DNA from: Deinococcus radiopugnans ATCC 19172
GTDB taxonomy: Bacteria > Deinococcota > Deinococci > Deinococcales > Deinococcaceae
Direction: 5' to 3'
Assembly (NCBI RefSeq): GCF_006335125.1
Contig: NZ_VDMO01000003.1
Coordinates: 193,091 to 257,090 of the forward strand
DNA length: 64,000 bases
The notes beneath the pieces are model-generated. The model made no database searches. It worked only from the letters and a program-made list of their open reading frames with translations, and was not told the origin of the DNA. The position numbers and the translations under genes are program-made. Of the stretch, positions 36,503 through 46,050 are shown piece by piece (within the stretch, counting starts at the first letter, position 1; each line of letters begins with the position of its first letter).

Positions 36503-37657
36503 CTACGCCCCCGCAGCGGCCGGTCCGCCCTGCGCTGTATCGACAGCCTGTGCGGGCAGGCCGAAGCGGGGCAACTGCCAGGGGTGCCCCTCGCCCAGCG
36601 CGTGCGCCGCCAGCAACTCGCCCAGCAACGGTGTGAACTTGAACCCGTGGCCCGAACACGGCGAGGCCAGCGTGATCTGCGGGCAGTCCGGGTGCGCGGC
36701 AAGGATGAAGTCGCCGCCGGGCGCGCGGGTAATCAGACAGGTGCTGCGTTCCATCACGGTGAGGGCTCCCGGCAGAAAGCGCCGCATAAAGGTATCGGAG
36801 GCCTCGCCCACCTGCGCTGGCACCTCAAACGAGCGGTCATCACCACTGGTGATGGGACGCACCACATCCACGCCCAGTTTCACGCCGGGGAGGCCGAACA
36901 CTGGAAAACCGTACGCCTGGAATTCATCGTGGGTGATGAACACCGGAAAACGTTCGGGCTGGAAGGCAGCCAGATCATCCGGGCGGTAAAAGCTGGAGGC
37001 CGCCAGCGTCACGCTGAGTGAGGTCCGGAGCTGCGGCACCAGACGCGGCATCCACGCGCCCGCCGCCACGATCAGGTGGTCACAGGTCAGGGTGCCCGCG
37101 CCCGTCAGGACGGCGGGTTGCCGCCCCGGCTCGATTTCCAGCGCCGCTACACCTTCCAAAACCTGCGCGCCGTGGTGGCGGGCCAGATCGGTCAGCACCC
37201 TCAACGTCACATCCGGGCTGACGATGCCCGCTTCCGGCGAATACACCGCCTCCCAGTCGGCAGGCACCCGCCACTGCGGGTAGCGCCGGGCCAGTTCGCG
37301 GCGGCTCAGGCGTTCGGGGGCCGCGTCGATGGCGGTCAGCGAGGTGTGAACGGCTTCCAGACTGGGCGTTCCGGCGGGACCGAGATCCAGTCCCCCGGTG
37401 CGCCAGTACAGCTGCTGTTCCGCCTCGCGTTCCAACGACCGCCAGGACTCCAGCGCCGCCCGTGCCAGTCCGGCGTAGTCCGGTTCCTCATACGCCAGCC
37501 GGAAAATGCGCGACGGCCCGAAGCTGGAGCCGCGCGTGTGCCCGATCTGGAACTGCTCCAGCAGCCGGACGTTCAGACCGCGCCGGGCCAGCGCGTACGC
37601 CGCCGCGCTCCCCGCCGCGCCCGCCCCGATAATCAGAACCTGGACATGCTGCCTCAT
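36503..37657 (-). CDS. Flavoprotein amine oxidase, sarcosine/N-methyltryptophan oxidase-like
   Basis: A 384-residue D-amino-acid-oxidase-fold enzyme. The N-terminal dinucleotide site is IIGAGAAGSAAAYALARRG; RGSSFGPSRIFR and the late CLITRAPGGDF are family features, and the Cys in the latter matches the position used for covalent FAD attachment in monomeric sarcosine oxidase. SGHGFKFTP closes the FAD site. It oxidises an N-methyl or secondary amine, releasing peroxide; the substrate is unknown. It lies between two near-identical amino-acid binding-protein genes, which may supply its substrate. The ATG at 37657 is 6 nt after TACACT. Confidence 0.88.
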   Translation of the reverse strand: MRQHVQVLIIGAGAAGSAAAYALARRGLNVRLLEQFQIGHTRGSSFGPSRIFRLAYEEPDYAGLARAALESWRSLEREAEQQLYWRTGGLDLGPAGTPSLEAVHTSLTAIDAAPERLSRRELARRYPQWRVPADWEAVYSPEAGIVSPDVTLRVLTDLARHHGAQVLEGVAALEIEPGRQPAVLTGAGTLTCDHLIVAAGAWMPRLVPQLRTSLSVTLAASSFYRPDDLAAFQPERFPVFITHDEFQAYGFPVFGLPGVKLGVDVVRPITSGDDRSFEVPAQVGEASDTFMRRFLPGALTVMERSTCLITRAPGGDFILAAHPDCPQITLASPCSGHGFKFTPLLGELLAAHALGEGHPWQLPRFGLPAQAVDTAQGGPAAAGA

Positions 37658-37663
37658 CTGCTG

Positions 37664-37669
37664 AGTGTA
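37664..37669 (-). promoter_or_regulatory. -10 box TACACT, leaderless start of flavin oxidase
   Basis: TACACT lies 6 nt before the ATG at 37657 on the minus strand. Confidence 0.45.
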
Positions 37670-37734
37670 GAGTCCGCCGTCAAGAGCAGCGTCGCCCGCG
37701 AAACTCAGGGCGACGCTGCTCAGTGGGCGGAATC

Positions 37735-38511
37735 TCAGGGCTTGCTGACGTCCTGCCCGAACCACTGCTGGCTGATCTTGGCGTAGGTGCCGTCGGCCTT
37801 GATCTGCGCCAGCGCCTTGTCCACTGCCGCCTTCAGGCCCGTGTTGGTCTTCTTCATCGCAATGCCCACCGATTCCGGCTGGCCGATCACGCCTGCGCCG
37901 CGCACCGGCAGGTTCTGGGACTTGATCAGGTAACCCACCAGCAGGCGGTCATTGTAGGCGGCGTCCAGCCGTCCGGCGGCCAGGTCTGCCATGTACTCGG
38001 GTGCGCCGGGGTAGGTGACCACGGTGATGCCGCCCGCGTCGCGCAGCTGCTTCTCAAAGTTGCTGCCCAGGCCCACGCCCACGCGCTTGCCCTTGAGGTC
38101 CGCCAGCGTCTTGGGCGCGAAGCTGCCCGCCTTCTTCACGATGATCTGCGGCGAGGAATACGCGTAGGGCGTGCTGAAGCCGATGCTCTTCTGGCGCTCG
38201 GGCGTAATGCCCACCTGGTTGACGATCACGTCGTACTTGCCCGCCTGGAGGCCGGCCAGCAGGCCGCTCCACTCGGTCAGCGCGAACTCGGGCTTGAGGC
38301 CCAGCTTGGCGGCCACCGCCTTGGCGATGTCCACGTCGAAGCCGGTCAGGTTGCCCTTGGCGTCGCGGTAGGTGAACGGCGCGTAGGTGCCTTCCATCCC
38401 GATTTTCAGCACGCCCTGGGTTAGGGTCTGGGGCGTCTTGATGCTGGGGGAAGTGGCGGCAAGGCTGCCAGAGGCGAGAACGAGGGCGGACATTAAAAAC
38501 AGGTGCTTCAT
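37735..38511 (-). CDS. Amino-acid ABC transporter substrate-binding protein (second paralogue)
   Basis: A 258-residue secreted binding protein, the close relative of the one at 35664-36440. The signal peptide is KHLFLMSALVLASGSLAA; the fold shows EGTYAPFTYRDAKGNLTGFD, KYDVIVNQVGIT and GKRVGVGLGSNFEK, and it also ends WFGQDVSKP. Differences cluster in the ligand-facing stretch SSPQIIVKKAGSFAPK and in SQNLPVRGAGVIGQPES, so specificity may differ. No own permease. AGGAG precedes the ATG at 38511, and a promoter TTCACA-18-TATAAA lies upstream. Confidence 0.92.
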   Translation of the reverse strand: MKHLFLMSALVLASGSLAATSPSIKTPQTLTQGVLKIGMEGTYAPFTYRDAKGNLTGFDVDIAKAVAAKLGLKPEFALTEWSGLLAGLQAGKYDVIVNQVGITPERQKSIGFSTPYAYSSPQIIVKKAGSFAPKTLADLKGKRVGVGLGSNFEKQLRDAGGITVVTYPGAPEYMADLAAGRLDAAYNDRLLVGYLIKSQNLPVRGAGVIGQPESVGIAMKKTNTGLKAAVDKALAQIKADGTYAKISQQWFGQDVSKP

Positions 38512-38580
38512 GGGGCTCCTTAGGGGTTGAGACTGAAAGTCAGATCGGATCGTCGCGGCTCTTTCCAATCGCTAAACCAG

Positions 38581-38610
38581 TTTATAAAACAGAGTAGAAG
38601 TAATTGTGAA
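38581..38610 (-). promoter_or_regulatory. Promoter of second binding-protein gene
   Basis: On the minus strand TTCACA (38605-38610), 18-nt spacer, TATAAA (38581-38586), in an AT-rich stretch with a 70-nt leader to the ATG at 38511. Confidence 0.5.
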
Positions 38611-38699
38611 CCTAACGGTGTGTGGGCTTGAGCAAACCATCATCTTTGGCCGCCTGTGGCATCTCGCCTTGCGGTACGGTTGCCCCGCCCCCGCCGTCC

Positions 38700-38705
38700 T
38701 ATGCT
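38700..38705 (+). promoter_or_regulatory. -10 box TATGCT, leaderless start of ubiD-like gene
   Basis: TATGCT lies 6 nt before the ATG at 38712. Confidence 0.45.
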
Positions 38706-38711
38706 CCCCGT

Positions 38712-40553
38712 ATGGCTTTTCCCGACATTCAGAGCTTCATGCGCCTGCTGGAAGACCGCGGCGAGCTGCTGCGCGTCTCCGCGCCCGTCAGCGTTGACCT
38801 TGAAATCACCGAGATTGCGGACCGCCTGGTCAAATCCGGCGGCCCGGCAGTGCTGTTCGAGAACGTGCGCGGCAGCGAATTTCCCGTGGTCATCGGCCTG
38901 ATGGGCACGCGTGAGCGCACGGCCCTGGCGCTGGGTGTAACTGATCTGGACGATCTGGCGAAAAAGGTTCGCGCGTTGATTGACCTCAAGGGCAGGGGCG
39001 GCACGCTGGGGATGCTCGGCAATGTGACCAAGCTGGGGGACGCCATGAACCTGCCTCCAAAACGGGTCAAGACTGGCCCGGTGCAGGACATCGTGTGGCG
39101 CGGCGACGAGGTGGACCTGTCGCGCATCCCGATCCTGAAATGCTGGCCGCTGGACGGCGGGCCGTTCGTGACCCTGCCCCTGGTGATCAGCAGAGACCCA
39201 GAAACCGGCGAGCGCAACATGGGCATGTACCGCATGCAGGTGATGGGCAAAAACACCACCGGGATGCACTGGCAGCGCCACAAAACCGGGACGAAACATC
39301 TCGAGAAGGCGAAGCGGCTGGGGCAGCGGTTAGAGGTGGCGGTGGCCATCGGCGGCGATCCGGCGCTGATCTACGCGGCCACCGCGCCGCTGCCGCCCAT
39401 TCCCGGCCTGGACGAGTTCGCGCTGGCGGGCTACCTGCGCGGGCAACGCTACCCGGTCACGCGGGGGATCACCGTCGATCTGGACGTGCCGGCCAACGCT
39501 GAATTCATTCTGGAAGGCTACGTGGACCCTGCCGAGGACTGGGTGATGGAGGGGCCGTTCGGGGACCACACCGGTTTCTACACGCTGCCGGACCTGTACC
39601 CGCTGTTCCACGTCACCGCCGTCACCATGCGCCGTCAGCCGGTGTACCCCGCGACCATCGTGGGCCGCCCGCCGATGGAGGACGCCTACCTGATCGAAGC
39701 CTCCGAGCGGCTGTTTCTGCCCGCCGCGCAACTGATCATTCCCGAGATCACCGACTACCACATGCCGCCGGCCGGCGTGGCGCACAACCTCGTGTTCGTG
39801 GGGATCAACAAAGGGTATCCGGGGCAGGCGTACAAGGTGGCGAACGGCTTGTTCGGGCTGGGCCAGATGATGTTCGCCAAGGTGATTGTCGTGCTGGACG
39901 ACGATGTCCCGGTCAATCATTTTGAGGCGGTGTGGCGTGCGGTGGCCGAGAAGGCCGTGCCGGGCCGCGACACCCTGACCACGCGCGGTCCCATCGACGT
40001 GCTGGACCACAGCAGCCGGGGCTGGGGCTACGGCAGCAAGCTGATCATCGACGCCACCACCAAACGCCCCGAGGAAATTGGCGGGGCCGAGTCCAGCCGG
40101 GAGGTGCAGGCGGGCGATCTGGCGCACGAGACGGTATTCAGCCCAGCCGCTGCTGCCGAGCTCCCCGACTTCGATGGCGTGGTGGCCCAGCGGCAGAACG
40201 ACGATGGCTACTGGCTCGTCGCCTTGAAAAAGACCCGCCCCGGTCAGGCACAGGAGCTGGCGAAGGCATACGCGGCCCACCCCGCCGCCGCCGGCGTCCG
40301 TCACCTGCTGATTTGCGACGAATTCACCGACGTGAACGACCTTCAAGACGTGTGGTGGACCATCCTCAACAACATTGACCCGGAGCGGGACGTGGTTCAG
40401 CACGGCGACCTCCTGACCTGGGACGGCGCACGCAAACTGCCGGAAGAAGGCTTCGTGCGCCCCTGGCCCCCCAAGATCACGATGGACCCGGCGGTGGTGG
40501 AGCGGGTGGACGCCCTATGGCACGTGTACGGGTTGCCAGAGCAGTGGCGCTGA
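38712..40553 (+). CDS. UbiD-family decarboxylase
   Basis: A 613-residue prenylated-FMN-dependent decarboxylase/carboxylase. The N-terminal RLLEDRGELLRV, the MEGPFGDHTGFYT segment with catalytic acid residues, RPPMEDAYL, and the C-terminal DVNDLQDVWWTILNNIDPERD fit the family, which acts on 4-hydroxybenzoate-type or other unsaturated acids. A role in quinone synthesis is possible, but the substrate is open. A UbiX flavin prenyltransferase gene is not seen here. The ATG at 38712 has a -10 box 6 nt upstream; a strong terminator follows. Confidence 0.92.
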   Translation: MAFPDIQSFMRLLEDRGELLRVSAPVSVDLEITEIADRLVKSGGPAVLFENVRGSEFPVVIGLMGTRERTALALGVTDLDDLAKKVRALIDLKGRGGTLGMLGNVTKLGDAMNLPPKRVKTGPVQDIVWRGDEVDLSRIPILKCWPLDGGPFVTLPLVISRDPETGERNMGMYRMQVMGKNTTGMHWQRHKTGTKHLEKAKRLGQRLEVAVAIGGDPALIYAATAPLPPIPGLDEFALAGYLRGQRYPVTRGITVDLDVPANAEFILEGYVDPAEDWVMEGPFGDHTGFYTLPDLYPLFHVTAVTMRRQPVYPATIVGRPPMEDAYLIEASERLFLPAAQLIIPEITDYHMPPAGVAHNLVFVGINKGYPGQAYKVANGLFGLGQMMFAKVIVVLDDDVPVNHFEAVWRAVAEKAVPGRDTLTTRGPIDVLDHSSRGWGYGSKLIIDATTKRPEEIGGAESSREVQAGDLAHETVFSPAAAAELPDFDGVVAQRQNDDGYWLVALKKTRPGQAQELAKAYAAHPAAAGVRHLLICDEFTDVNDLQDVWWTILNNIDPERDVVQHGDLLTWDGARKLPEEGFVRPWPPKITMDPAVVERVDALWHVYGLPEQWR

Positions 40554-40580
40554 ACACCGGGTGGCCCCCAGCGCGAGAAG

Positions 40581-40604
40581 GCCCCGCAGTCGGCGGGGCT
40601 TTTT
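40581..40604 (+). terminator. Intrinsic terminator after ubiD-like gene
   Basis: GCCCCGC (40581-40587), loop, GCGGGGC (40593-40599), then TTTTT. Confidence 0.9.
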
Positions 40605-40939
40605 CGTTTTGAGATTCAGGCGCCGTGCCGCGTCCGTCCGCAGTGCGAAGCAACGCCGAGGCCCGCAGGACGCTGGGCGGCCCGCTCAAGTGGCCCCTGT
40701 GATCAACGACCGACACTGTGGTCGACGACTGAACCGACGCCCGTCCACAGTCCAGGCATTCAGCGCTGCCCCCACTGTCCCCCCCCGGCGGGGGCTGGAG
40801 AAACACTGGGTGAGTGTACATACACTGGTCCCGCTGGGAAGAGAACCTGAGTCTCATTCCTGACCCCCACTGGAGCGGCACTTTCAGGGCAGGATTCTGA
40901 AGTGTGCTGATTTTGACCAGCCGTATTTCTGGAGAAACA
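40605..40939. other. Intergenic region with candidate operator
   Basis: No gene is seen. The stretch holds a CGACC-gacactgt-GGTCG inverted repeat near 40708 and a 14-bp palindrome AGTGTA-CA-TACACT at 40813-40826, plus the ribosome site CTGGAG before the gene at 40940. The promoter is not clear; TACACT in the palindrome could be its -10. Confidence 0.4.
40813..40826. promoter_or_regulatory. Palindromic operator candidate AGTGTA-CA-TACACT
   Basis: Perfect 6-bp arms around CA, about 115 nt upstream of the branched-chain amino-acid binding-protein gene. Its right arm may double as a -10 box, which would place a repressor over the promoter. No matching regulator is nearby. Confidence 0.35.
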
Positions 40940-42094
<1,155 letters not shown>

Positions 42095-42462
42095 ACCGGA
42101 TGTTCCCGCCACGAGCGGAAGGCTCGGCCTTCCCGCAGGGGTGGGCTGGTCTCTCTGCGGTGGGCGCAGCATTCGCCGTGCGTCGCAGGCAAGACGCGGC
42201 TCGGCTGCGACGCACGGCCGAGCGTAGACGGCCCGACTGCATGCCAGAAGTGAGGTCAGGCTGTCCCCCCCTCAGGCCTGTCAGGGCACAGGCCCATGAG
42301 GTGGCCACTCCTCCCGCCCGCTGGTCCTCCCTGACAACCTCGCATGGGGTGGGTCAGGAGGGTCGGCCAGGACCGTGGTTGGGGAACAGGCGACTGACGG
42401 CGCCTTGTGTTCCTGGAGATCTGATGCGGCAGGGCAGGAGCGCGCCTGTGTGGCGTCCAGAC
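42095..42462. ncRNA. Hairpin-rich non-coding region, possible structured RNA
   Basis: No gene is seen. Three strong hairpins lie in order: GGAAGGC-tcg-GCCTTCC (42117-42133), a perfect 14-bp stem GCCGTGCGTCGCAG with 16-nt loop (42175-42218), and CCTCA-GGCCTGT with ACAGGCC-ca-TGAGG (42270-42301). The first may terminate the binding-protein transcript. The others could be an RNA element of unknown class; no known family is recognised. Confidence 0.3.
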
Positions 42463-42495
42463 AATAAAAAAGCCCCGCGCCAGGCGAGGCTTTAT
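42463..42495 (-). terminator. Terminator of tRNA-Leu
   Basis: On the minus strand GCCTCGC, loop CTGGC, GCGGGGC, then TTTTTTATT. Confidence 0.88.
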
Positions 42496-42497
42496 TG

Positions 42498-42579
42498 TGG
42501 TGCCGAGAGCGGGACTTGAACCCGCACGGTTTCCCGTTCGATTTTAAGTCGAATGCGTCTACCCTTCCGCCATCCCGGC
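42498..42579 (-). tRNA. tRNA-Leu (anticodon UAA)
   Basis: An 82-nt class II tRNA including an encoded CCA. The acceptor stem is GCCGGGA with TCTCGGC, the anticodon stem-loop TTCGA-CTTAAAA-TCGAA gives anticodon UAA for the UUA codon, there is a long variable arm (CGGGAAACCG), and the T arm is GCGGG-TTCAAGT-CCCGC. Its own terminator follows at once. Confidence 0.96.
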
Positions 42580-42611
42580 CCACACCCTGCTGGGACGTCC
42601 TCAATATAGAG

Positions 42612-42637
42612 AAAAACCCTGCCGGGGGTGGCAGGGT
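42612..42637 (-). terminator. Terminator of tmRNA gene
   Basis: On the minus strand ACCCTGCC, 6-nt loop, GGCAGGGT, then a T-run. Confidence 0.88.
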
Positions 42638-42642
42638 CATCT

Positions 42643-43002
<360 letters not shown>

Positions 43003-43278
43003 GTGTTGATCGGCTTTCACCGACACCAACAGTCTAGCAGCCACAGGGAGAAAGTCCATAGATCATTTGCACTATTTGGCCGACCTGACGGTCTTTTTTC
43101 TCCCTTTGATCCGTCCTCATCCGCCCTGCTGTACAGCTCCGGTCCGCCAACGTTCTTCGCTCGGCGTGGTTTCTTCACCGGAACTGGAGCGGGGAGGGGG
43201 AGCGCTATGCATTCACGTCGCTGGAACACCTTGAAAATTGCCGACTAGCACGGGACGTTCAGCGGTAAATGTATGGCC

Positions 43279-43307
43279 TTGACCGTCGCCGCATGCCGCG
43301 CTATATT
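43279..43307 (+). promoter_or_regulatory. Strong sigma-70-type promoter facing a terminator
   Basis: TTGACC (43279-43284), 17-nt spacer, TATATT (43302-43307). Transcription would start near 43314 and meet the hairpin at 43321. Confidence 0.65.
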
Positions 43308-43320
43308 CTTCTTATCACCG

Positions 43321-43346
43321 TCCGCGAAGGGCGGATTTTTCGTTTT
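43321..43346 (+). terminator. Intrinsic terminator just after a promoter
   Basis: TCCGC, loop GAAGG, GCGGA, then TTTTTCGTTTT. The stem is only 5 bp but GC-rich. It would leave an RNA of roughly 25-30 nt. Confidence 0.6.
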
Positions 43347-43377
43347 GGGGCCTGTCGGATTGCGGAGACCGGCAGTG

Positions 43378-43383
43378 TACCCT
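43378..43383 (+). promoter_or_regulatory. -10 box TACCCT, leaderless start of rhodanese gene
   Basis: TACCCT lies 6 nt before the ATG at 43390. Confidence 0.45.
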
Positions 43384-43389
43384 GCGGCC

Positions 43390-44274
43390 ATGACCCGACC
43401 TGCCTCGCCGTTGAAGTCCGCCGACTGGCTGCTGGACCATCTGTACGACCCGAACTTGCGGGTGCTGGACTGCCGCTACGCCCTGAGCGATCCGCTGGTG
43501 GGGCGCATCGCCTATCTGGCAGGCCACGTGCCGGGGGCCAGCTACGCCGATCTGGAAACGGACCTGAGCGGTCCCGTGCGGGAGGACGGCGTGGGTGGGC
43601 GCCATCCGTTGCCTGATCCGGCGGCGCTGGCGGCGTGGCTGGGAAGCGTGGGTATCGGCCAGGACAGCGTGGTGCTGGCCTACGACGATCCTGGCACGGG
43701 CCAGGGCTTCTACGCGGCCCGCGCGTGGTGGCTGCTGCGCTGGCTGGGGCACGCGCAGGTGTACGTGCTGGACGGCGGCTGGCCCGCGTATCTGGCGGCG
43801 GGCGGCGCGGCGGACGCGTCGGAAGTGGATCACGCGCCCGTGACTTTTATTCCGAACATGCAGCCTGGCATGGTGGCGACTGCCGAAGACGTAGAAAACC
43901 GTGACCCGGCCACGCTTTTGATCGATTCCCGTGCGCCCGCCCGCTACCGGGGCGAGACTGAACCCATCGACGCCAGGGCCGGGCACGTTCCAGGGGCGGT
44001 CAACCGCGACTGGAGCGGCGCGCTGGACGAGGCGGGGCGCTGGCGCGGCGGCGAGTTGCAGGCGGCGCGTCTGCAGGTGGGCCGTGCCCCCACCATCGCG
44101 TACTGCGGCAGCGGCGTGAGCGCCACACCCAACCTGCTGGCCCGCGAGCTGGCGGGGGTCCCGCTGGGGCCGGACAACCGGCTGTACGCTGGATCGTGGA
44201 GCGATTGGATCAGCGATGACGCGCGGCCTGTGGCGGTGGGAGAGGAGAAAAGCGGGTCATTCCGCCTATTCTGA
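43390..44274 (+). CDS. Sulfurtransferase with two rhodanese domains
   Basis: A 294-residue thiosulfate or 3-mercaptopyruvate sulfurtransferase. Domain 1 (about 1-140, [25 protein letters not shown]) is inactive; domain 2 carries the persulfide Cys239 in YCGSGVSA. The CGSGVSA loop is closer to 3-mercaptopyruvate sulfurtransferase than to the thiosulfate type, but the donor is not settled. Cytoplasmic; it may supply sulfur for tRNA or cofactor modification. A leaderless start fits the ATG at 43390. The small gene at 44280 follows after 5 nt. Confidence 0.92.
   Translation: MTRPASPLKSADWLLDHLYDPNLRVLDCRYALSDPLVGRIAYLAGHVPGASYADLETDLSGPVREDGVGGRHPLPDPAALAAWLGSVGIGQDSVVLAYDDPGTGQGFYAARAWWLLRWLGHAQVYVLDGGWPAYLAAGGAADASEVDHAPVTFIPNMQPGMVATAEDVENRDPATLLIDSRAPARYRGETEPIDARAGHVPGAVNRDWSGALDEAGRWRGGELQAARLQVGRAPTIAYCGSGVSATPNLLARELAGVPLGPDNRLYAGSWSDWISDDARPVAVGEEKSGSFRLF
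44267..44272 (+). promoter_or_regulatory. -10 box TATTCT, leaderless start at 44280
   Basis: TATTCT overlaps the rhodanese stop and lies 7 nt before the ATG at 44280. Confidence 0.4.
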
Positions 44275-44279
44275 ATCCC

Positions 44280-44774
44280 ATGCAGCACACCCGCACCTGG
44301 ACCGACATTTACGGCAGCGCCCACGCCAGTTTCGAGGGCCGCGCCGGGGGCCATCCCTGGCTGGTGGCCGCGCCCGCCGAACTGGCCGCCGATCTGCCTG
44401 CCGCGCTGGCCGCCGTGGACGGCAAGGGCAGCGTGGAGCTGATCGTCCACGACGGCCTGACGCCGCTGCTGGCCGCCCTGAAGGATGTGACGCCGCGCGG
44501 CGTGCTGGTCATTGGTCGGCAGGCGCTGGCCTCTGGGCCGGAAGTCACTGTTCCCGAGGGTCTGATCTCGGATGCGGGCGGCGTGGAGTACGCCGAGGGC
44601 GGCACCTTTCCGGCCTGGACCGCCCCCGCTGGGCTGAAGGCGGGCCGGCGCAAGGGCCAGAACGCGGCGGCCTCGGCGGCGGCCTCACTGGACGTGCCGG
44701 TCACCGTGACCACGGCGGCCACCCTGCAACAGGTGCTGGAGTCGTGGATGGACGCCACGCCGCACGGCCGGTGA
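44280..44774 (+). CDS. Conserved protein of unknown function
   Basis: A 164-residue cytoplasmic protein with no recognised domain. Alternating beta-strands and Ala-rich helices ([48 protein letters not shown]) suggest an alpha/beta fold. No catalytic motif or cysteine is visible. It lies between rhodanese and HemW-like genes in the same direction; spacing and its own -10 box indicate it can be transcribed alone. Function not inferred. Confidence 0.6.
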   Translation: MQHTRTWTDIYGSAHASFEGRAGGHPWLVAAPAELAADLPAALAAVDGKGSVELIVHDGLTPLLAALKDVTPRGVLVIGRQALASGPEVTVPEGLISDAGGVEYAEGGTFPAWTAPAGLKAGRRKGQNAAASAAASLDVPVTVTTAATLQQVLESWMDATPHGR

Positions 44775-44822
44775 CGTGTGCGCGGGCGGCTGGCCTCACG
44801 GTCCCTGACCCGGTCCCGCGCA

Positions 44823-44828
44823 TACACT
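44823..44828 (+). promoter_or_regulatory. -10 box TACACT, leaderless GTG start of hemW-like gene
   Basis: TACACT lies 7 nt before the GTG at 44836. Confidence 0.4.
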
Positions 44829-44835
44829 CGGTGCA

Positions 44836-46023
44836 GTGAGCCGTCCTGTGTCTGTCCCTCCTGCCGTGAAGGCGCCCGTTCTTGACCCGACGGTGCGTCA
44901 CCTGTACGTCCATATGCCCTTTTGCCCCAGCATCTGCCCGTACTGCGACTTTCATGTGCTGACGCGCAGGAGTGGGCAGGTGGAGGCCTACTTGGAGCGG
45001 CTGGAGCAGGAGGCCGCGTGGCTGGCGTCCCAGTACGACACCCGGCTGGACACGGTGTACCTGGGCGGCGGCACCCCCAGCTTTCTGCGCGACGCCGAGA
45101 TCGCGGCGCTGGTGGGCAGCATCCGACGTCACCTGGGCTGGGGCCGCCAGGAAAACACGCTGGAGATCAACCCCGGCACGGTCAGCCCGGCGCGGGCGGC
45201 GTTGTGGCGTGAGTTGGGCTTTGACCGCGCCAGCGTGGGCGTGCAGAGCCTGGACGACGCCACCCTGAAGTTCCTGGGGCGTCAGCACGACGCGGCGGGG
45301 GCGCGCGAGGCGGTCACGACGCTGATCTGCGCGGGCTTCCGCGTGTCCGGCGATCTGATCACCGCCGTGCCGGGGCAACCGCTGGAGCGCGACATTCATG
45401 GGCTGGTGGAGCTGGGCGTGGACCACATCAGCGCCTACACCCTGACCATCGAACCCGGCACCGAGTTCGCCCGGCGCGGCGTGACGGTGGGGGAGGATGA
45501 TGAACGCGCGGGCTTCGAGCGCACCGAGGAACTGCTGACCGCGTACGGTTTCGCCCGCTATGAGATCAGCAACTATGCCCGCCCAGGACAGGAGTCGCGT
45601 CACAACCTCGCGTACTGGAACAACCGCACCTACCTGGGGCTGGGGCCGGGGGCAGCGGGCCATTATCCGGCCACACGGTCCCCGGCGGTGCTGGGGTCCG
45701 GGGGAGGGGAGGAGCCGCTGACCCTCAGGCGCACCAATCCCCACCTGCACACCTGGCTGACCGGCGAGCAGGGCGAGATGGAGGACATCGACGCCGAGGA
45801 ATACGTGACCGACGCGCTGTTCATGGGCCTGCGGTTGCGGGCGGGGCTGGATCTGGACGAGCTTGCACAGCGCAGTGGGCTGGACGTGCGCGGGCGTTAC
45901 GCGGCGGCGATTGCCGCCAACGTGCAGCGCGGCTGGCTGGAGCTGGACGGGCCGCGCCTGCGGGCCACGCCAGCGGGCTGGTGGGTGCTGAACCGCGTGG
46001 TGACGGACTTTCTGGAGGCCTGA
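44836..46023 (+). CDS. HemW-like radical SAM protein (coproporphyrinogen oxidase family)
   Basis: A 395-residue radical SAM enzyme. The 4Fe-4S cysteines C30, C34 and C37 lie in [11 protein letters not shown]; the SAM motif [10 protein letters not shown] and VGVQSLDD follow, and [18 protein letters not shown] is typical of HemW/HemN-like proteins. HemW is regarded as a heme chaperone rather than an oxygen-independent coproporphyrinogen oxidase; the first Cys spacing and the lack of the HemN N-terminal extension favour HemW. GTG start at 44836. Confidence 0.9.
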   Translation: MSRPVSVPPAVKAPVLDPTVRHLYVHMPFCPSICPYCDFHVLTRRSGQVEAYLERLEQEAAWLASQYDTRLDTVYLGGGTPSFLRDAEIAALVGSIRRHLGWGRQENTLEINPGTVSPARAALWRELGFDRASVGVQSLDDATLKFLGRQHDAAGAREAVTTLICAGFRVSGDLITAVPGQPLERDIHGLVELGVDHISAYTLTIEPGTEFARRGVTVGEDDERAGFERTEELLTAYGFARYEISNYARPGQESRHNLAYWNNRTYLGLGPGAAGHYPATRSPAVLGSGGGEEPLTLRRTNPHLHTWLTGEQGEMEDIDAEEYVTDALFMGLRLRAGLDLDELAQRSGLDVRGRYAAAIAANVQRGWLELDGPRLRATPAGWWVLNRVVTDFLEA

Positions 46024-46050
46024 TCGCCCTTTCCAGTCCGTCCCTGTGTG

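Noticed and set aside
35664..38511. Possibility that the two binding-protein genes are an assembly duplication
   Set aside because: They differ at many positions, have different signal peptides and flanks, and an unrelated gene lies between them.
42095..42462. CRISPR array or tandem repeat in the hairpin-rich region
   Set aside because: The inverted repeats are single and different from each other; no direct repeats with regular spacing were seen.
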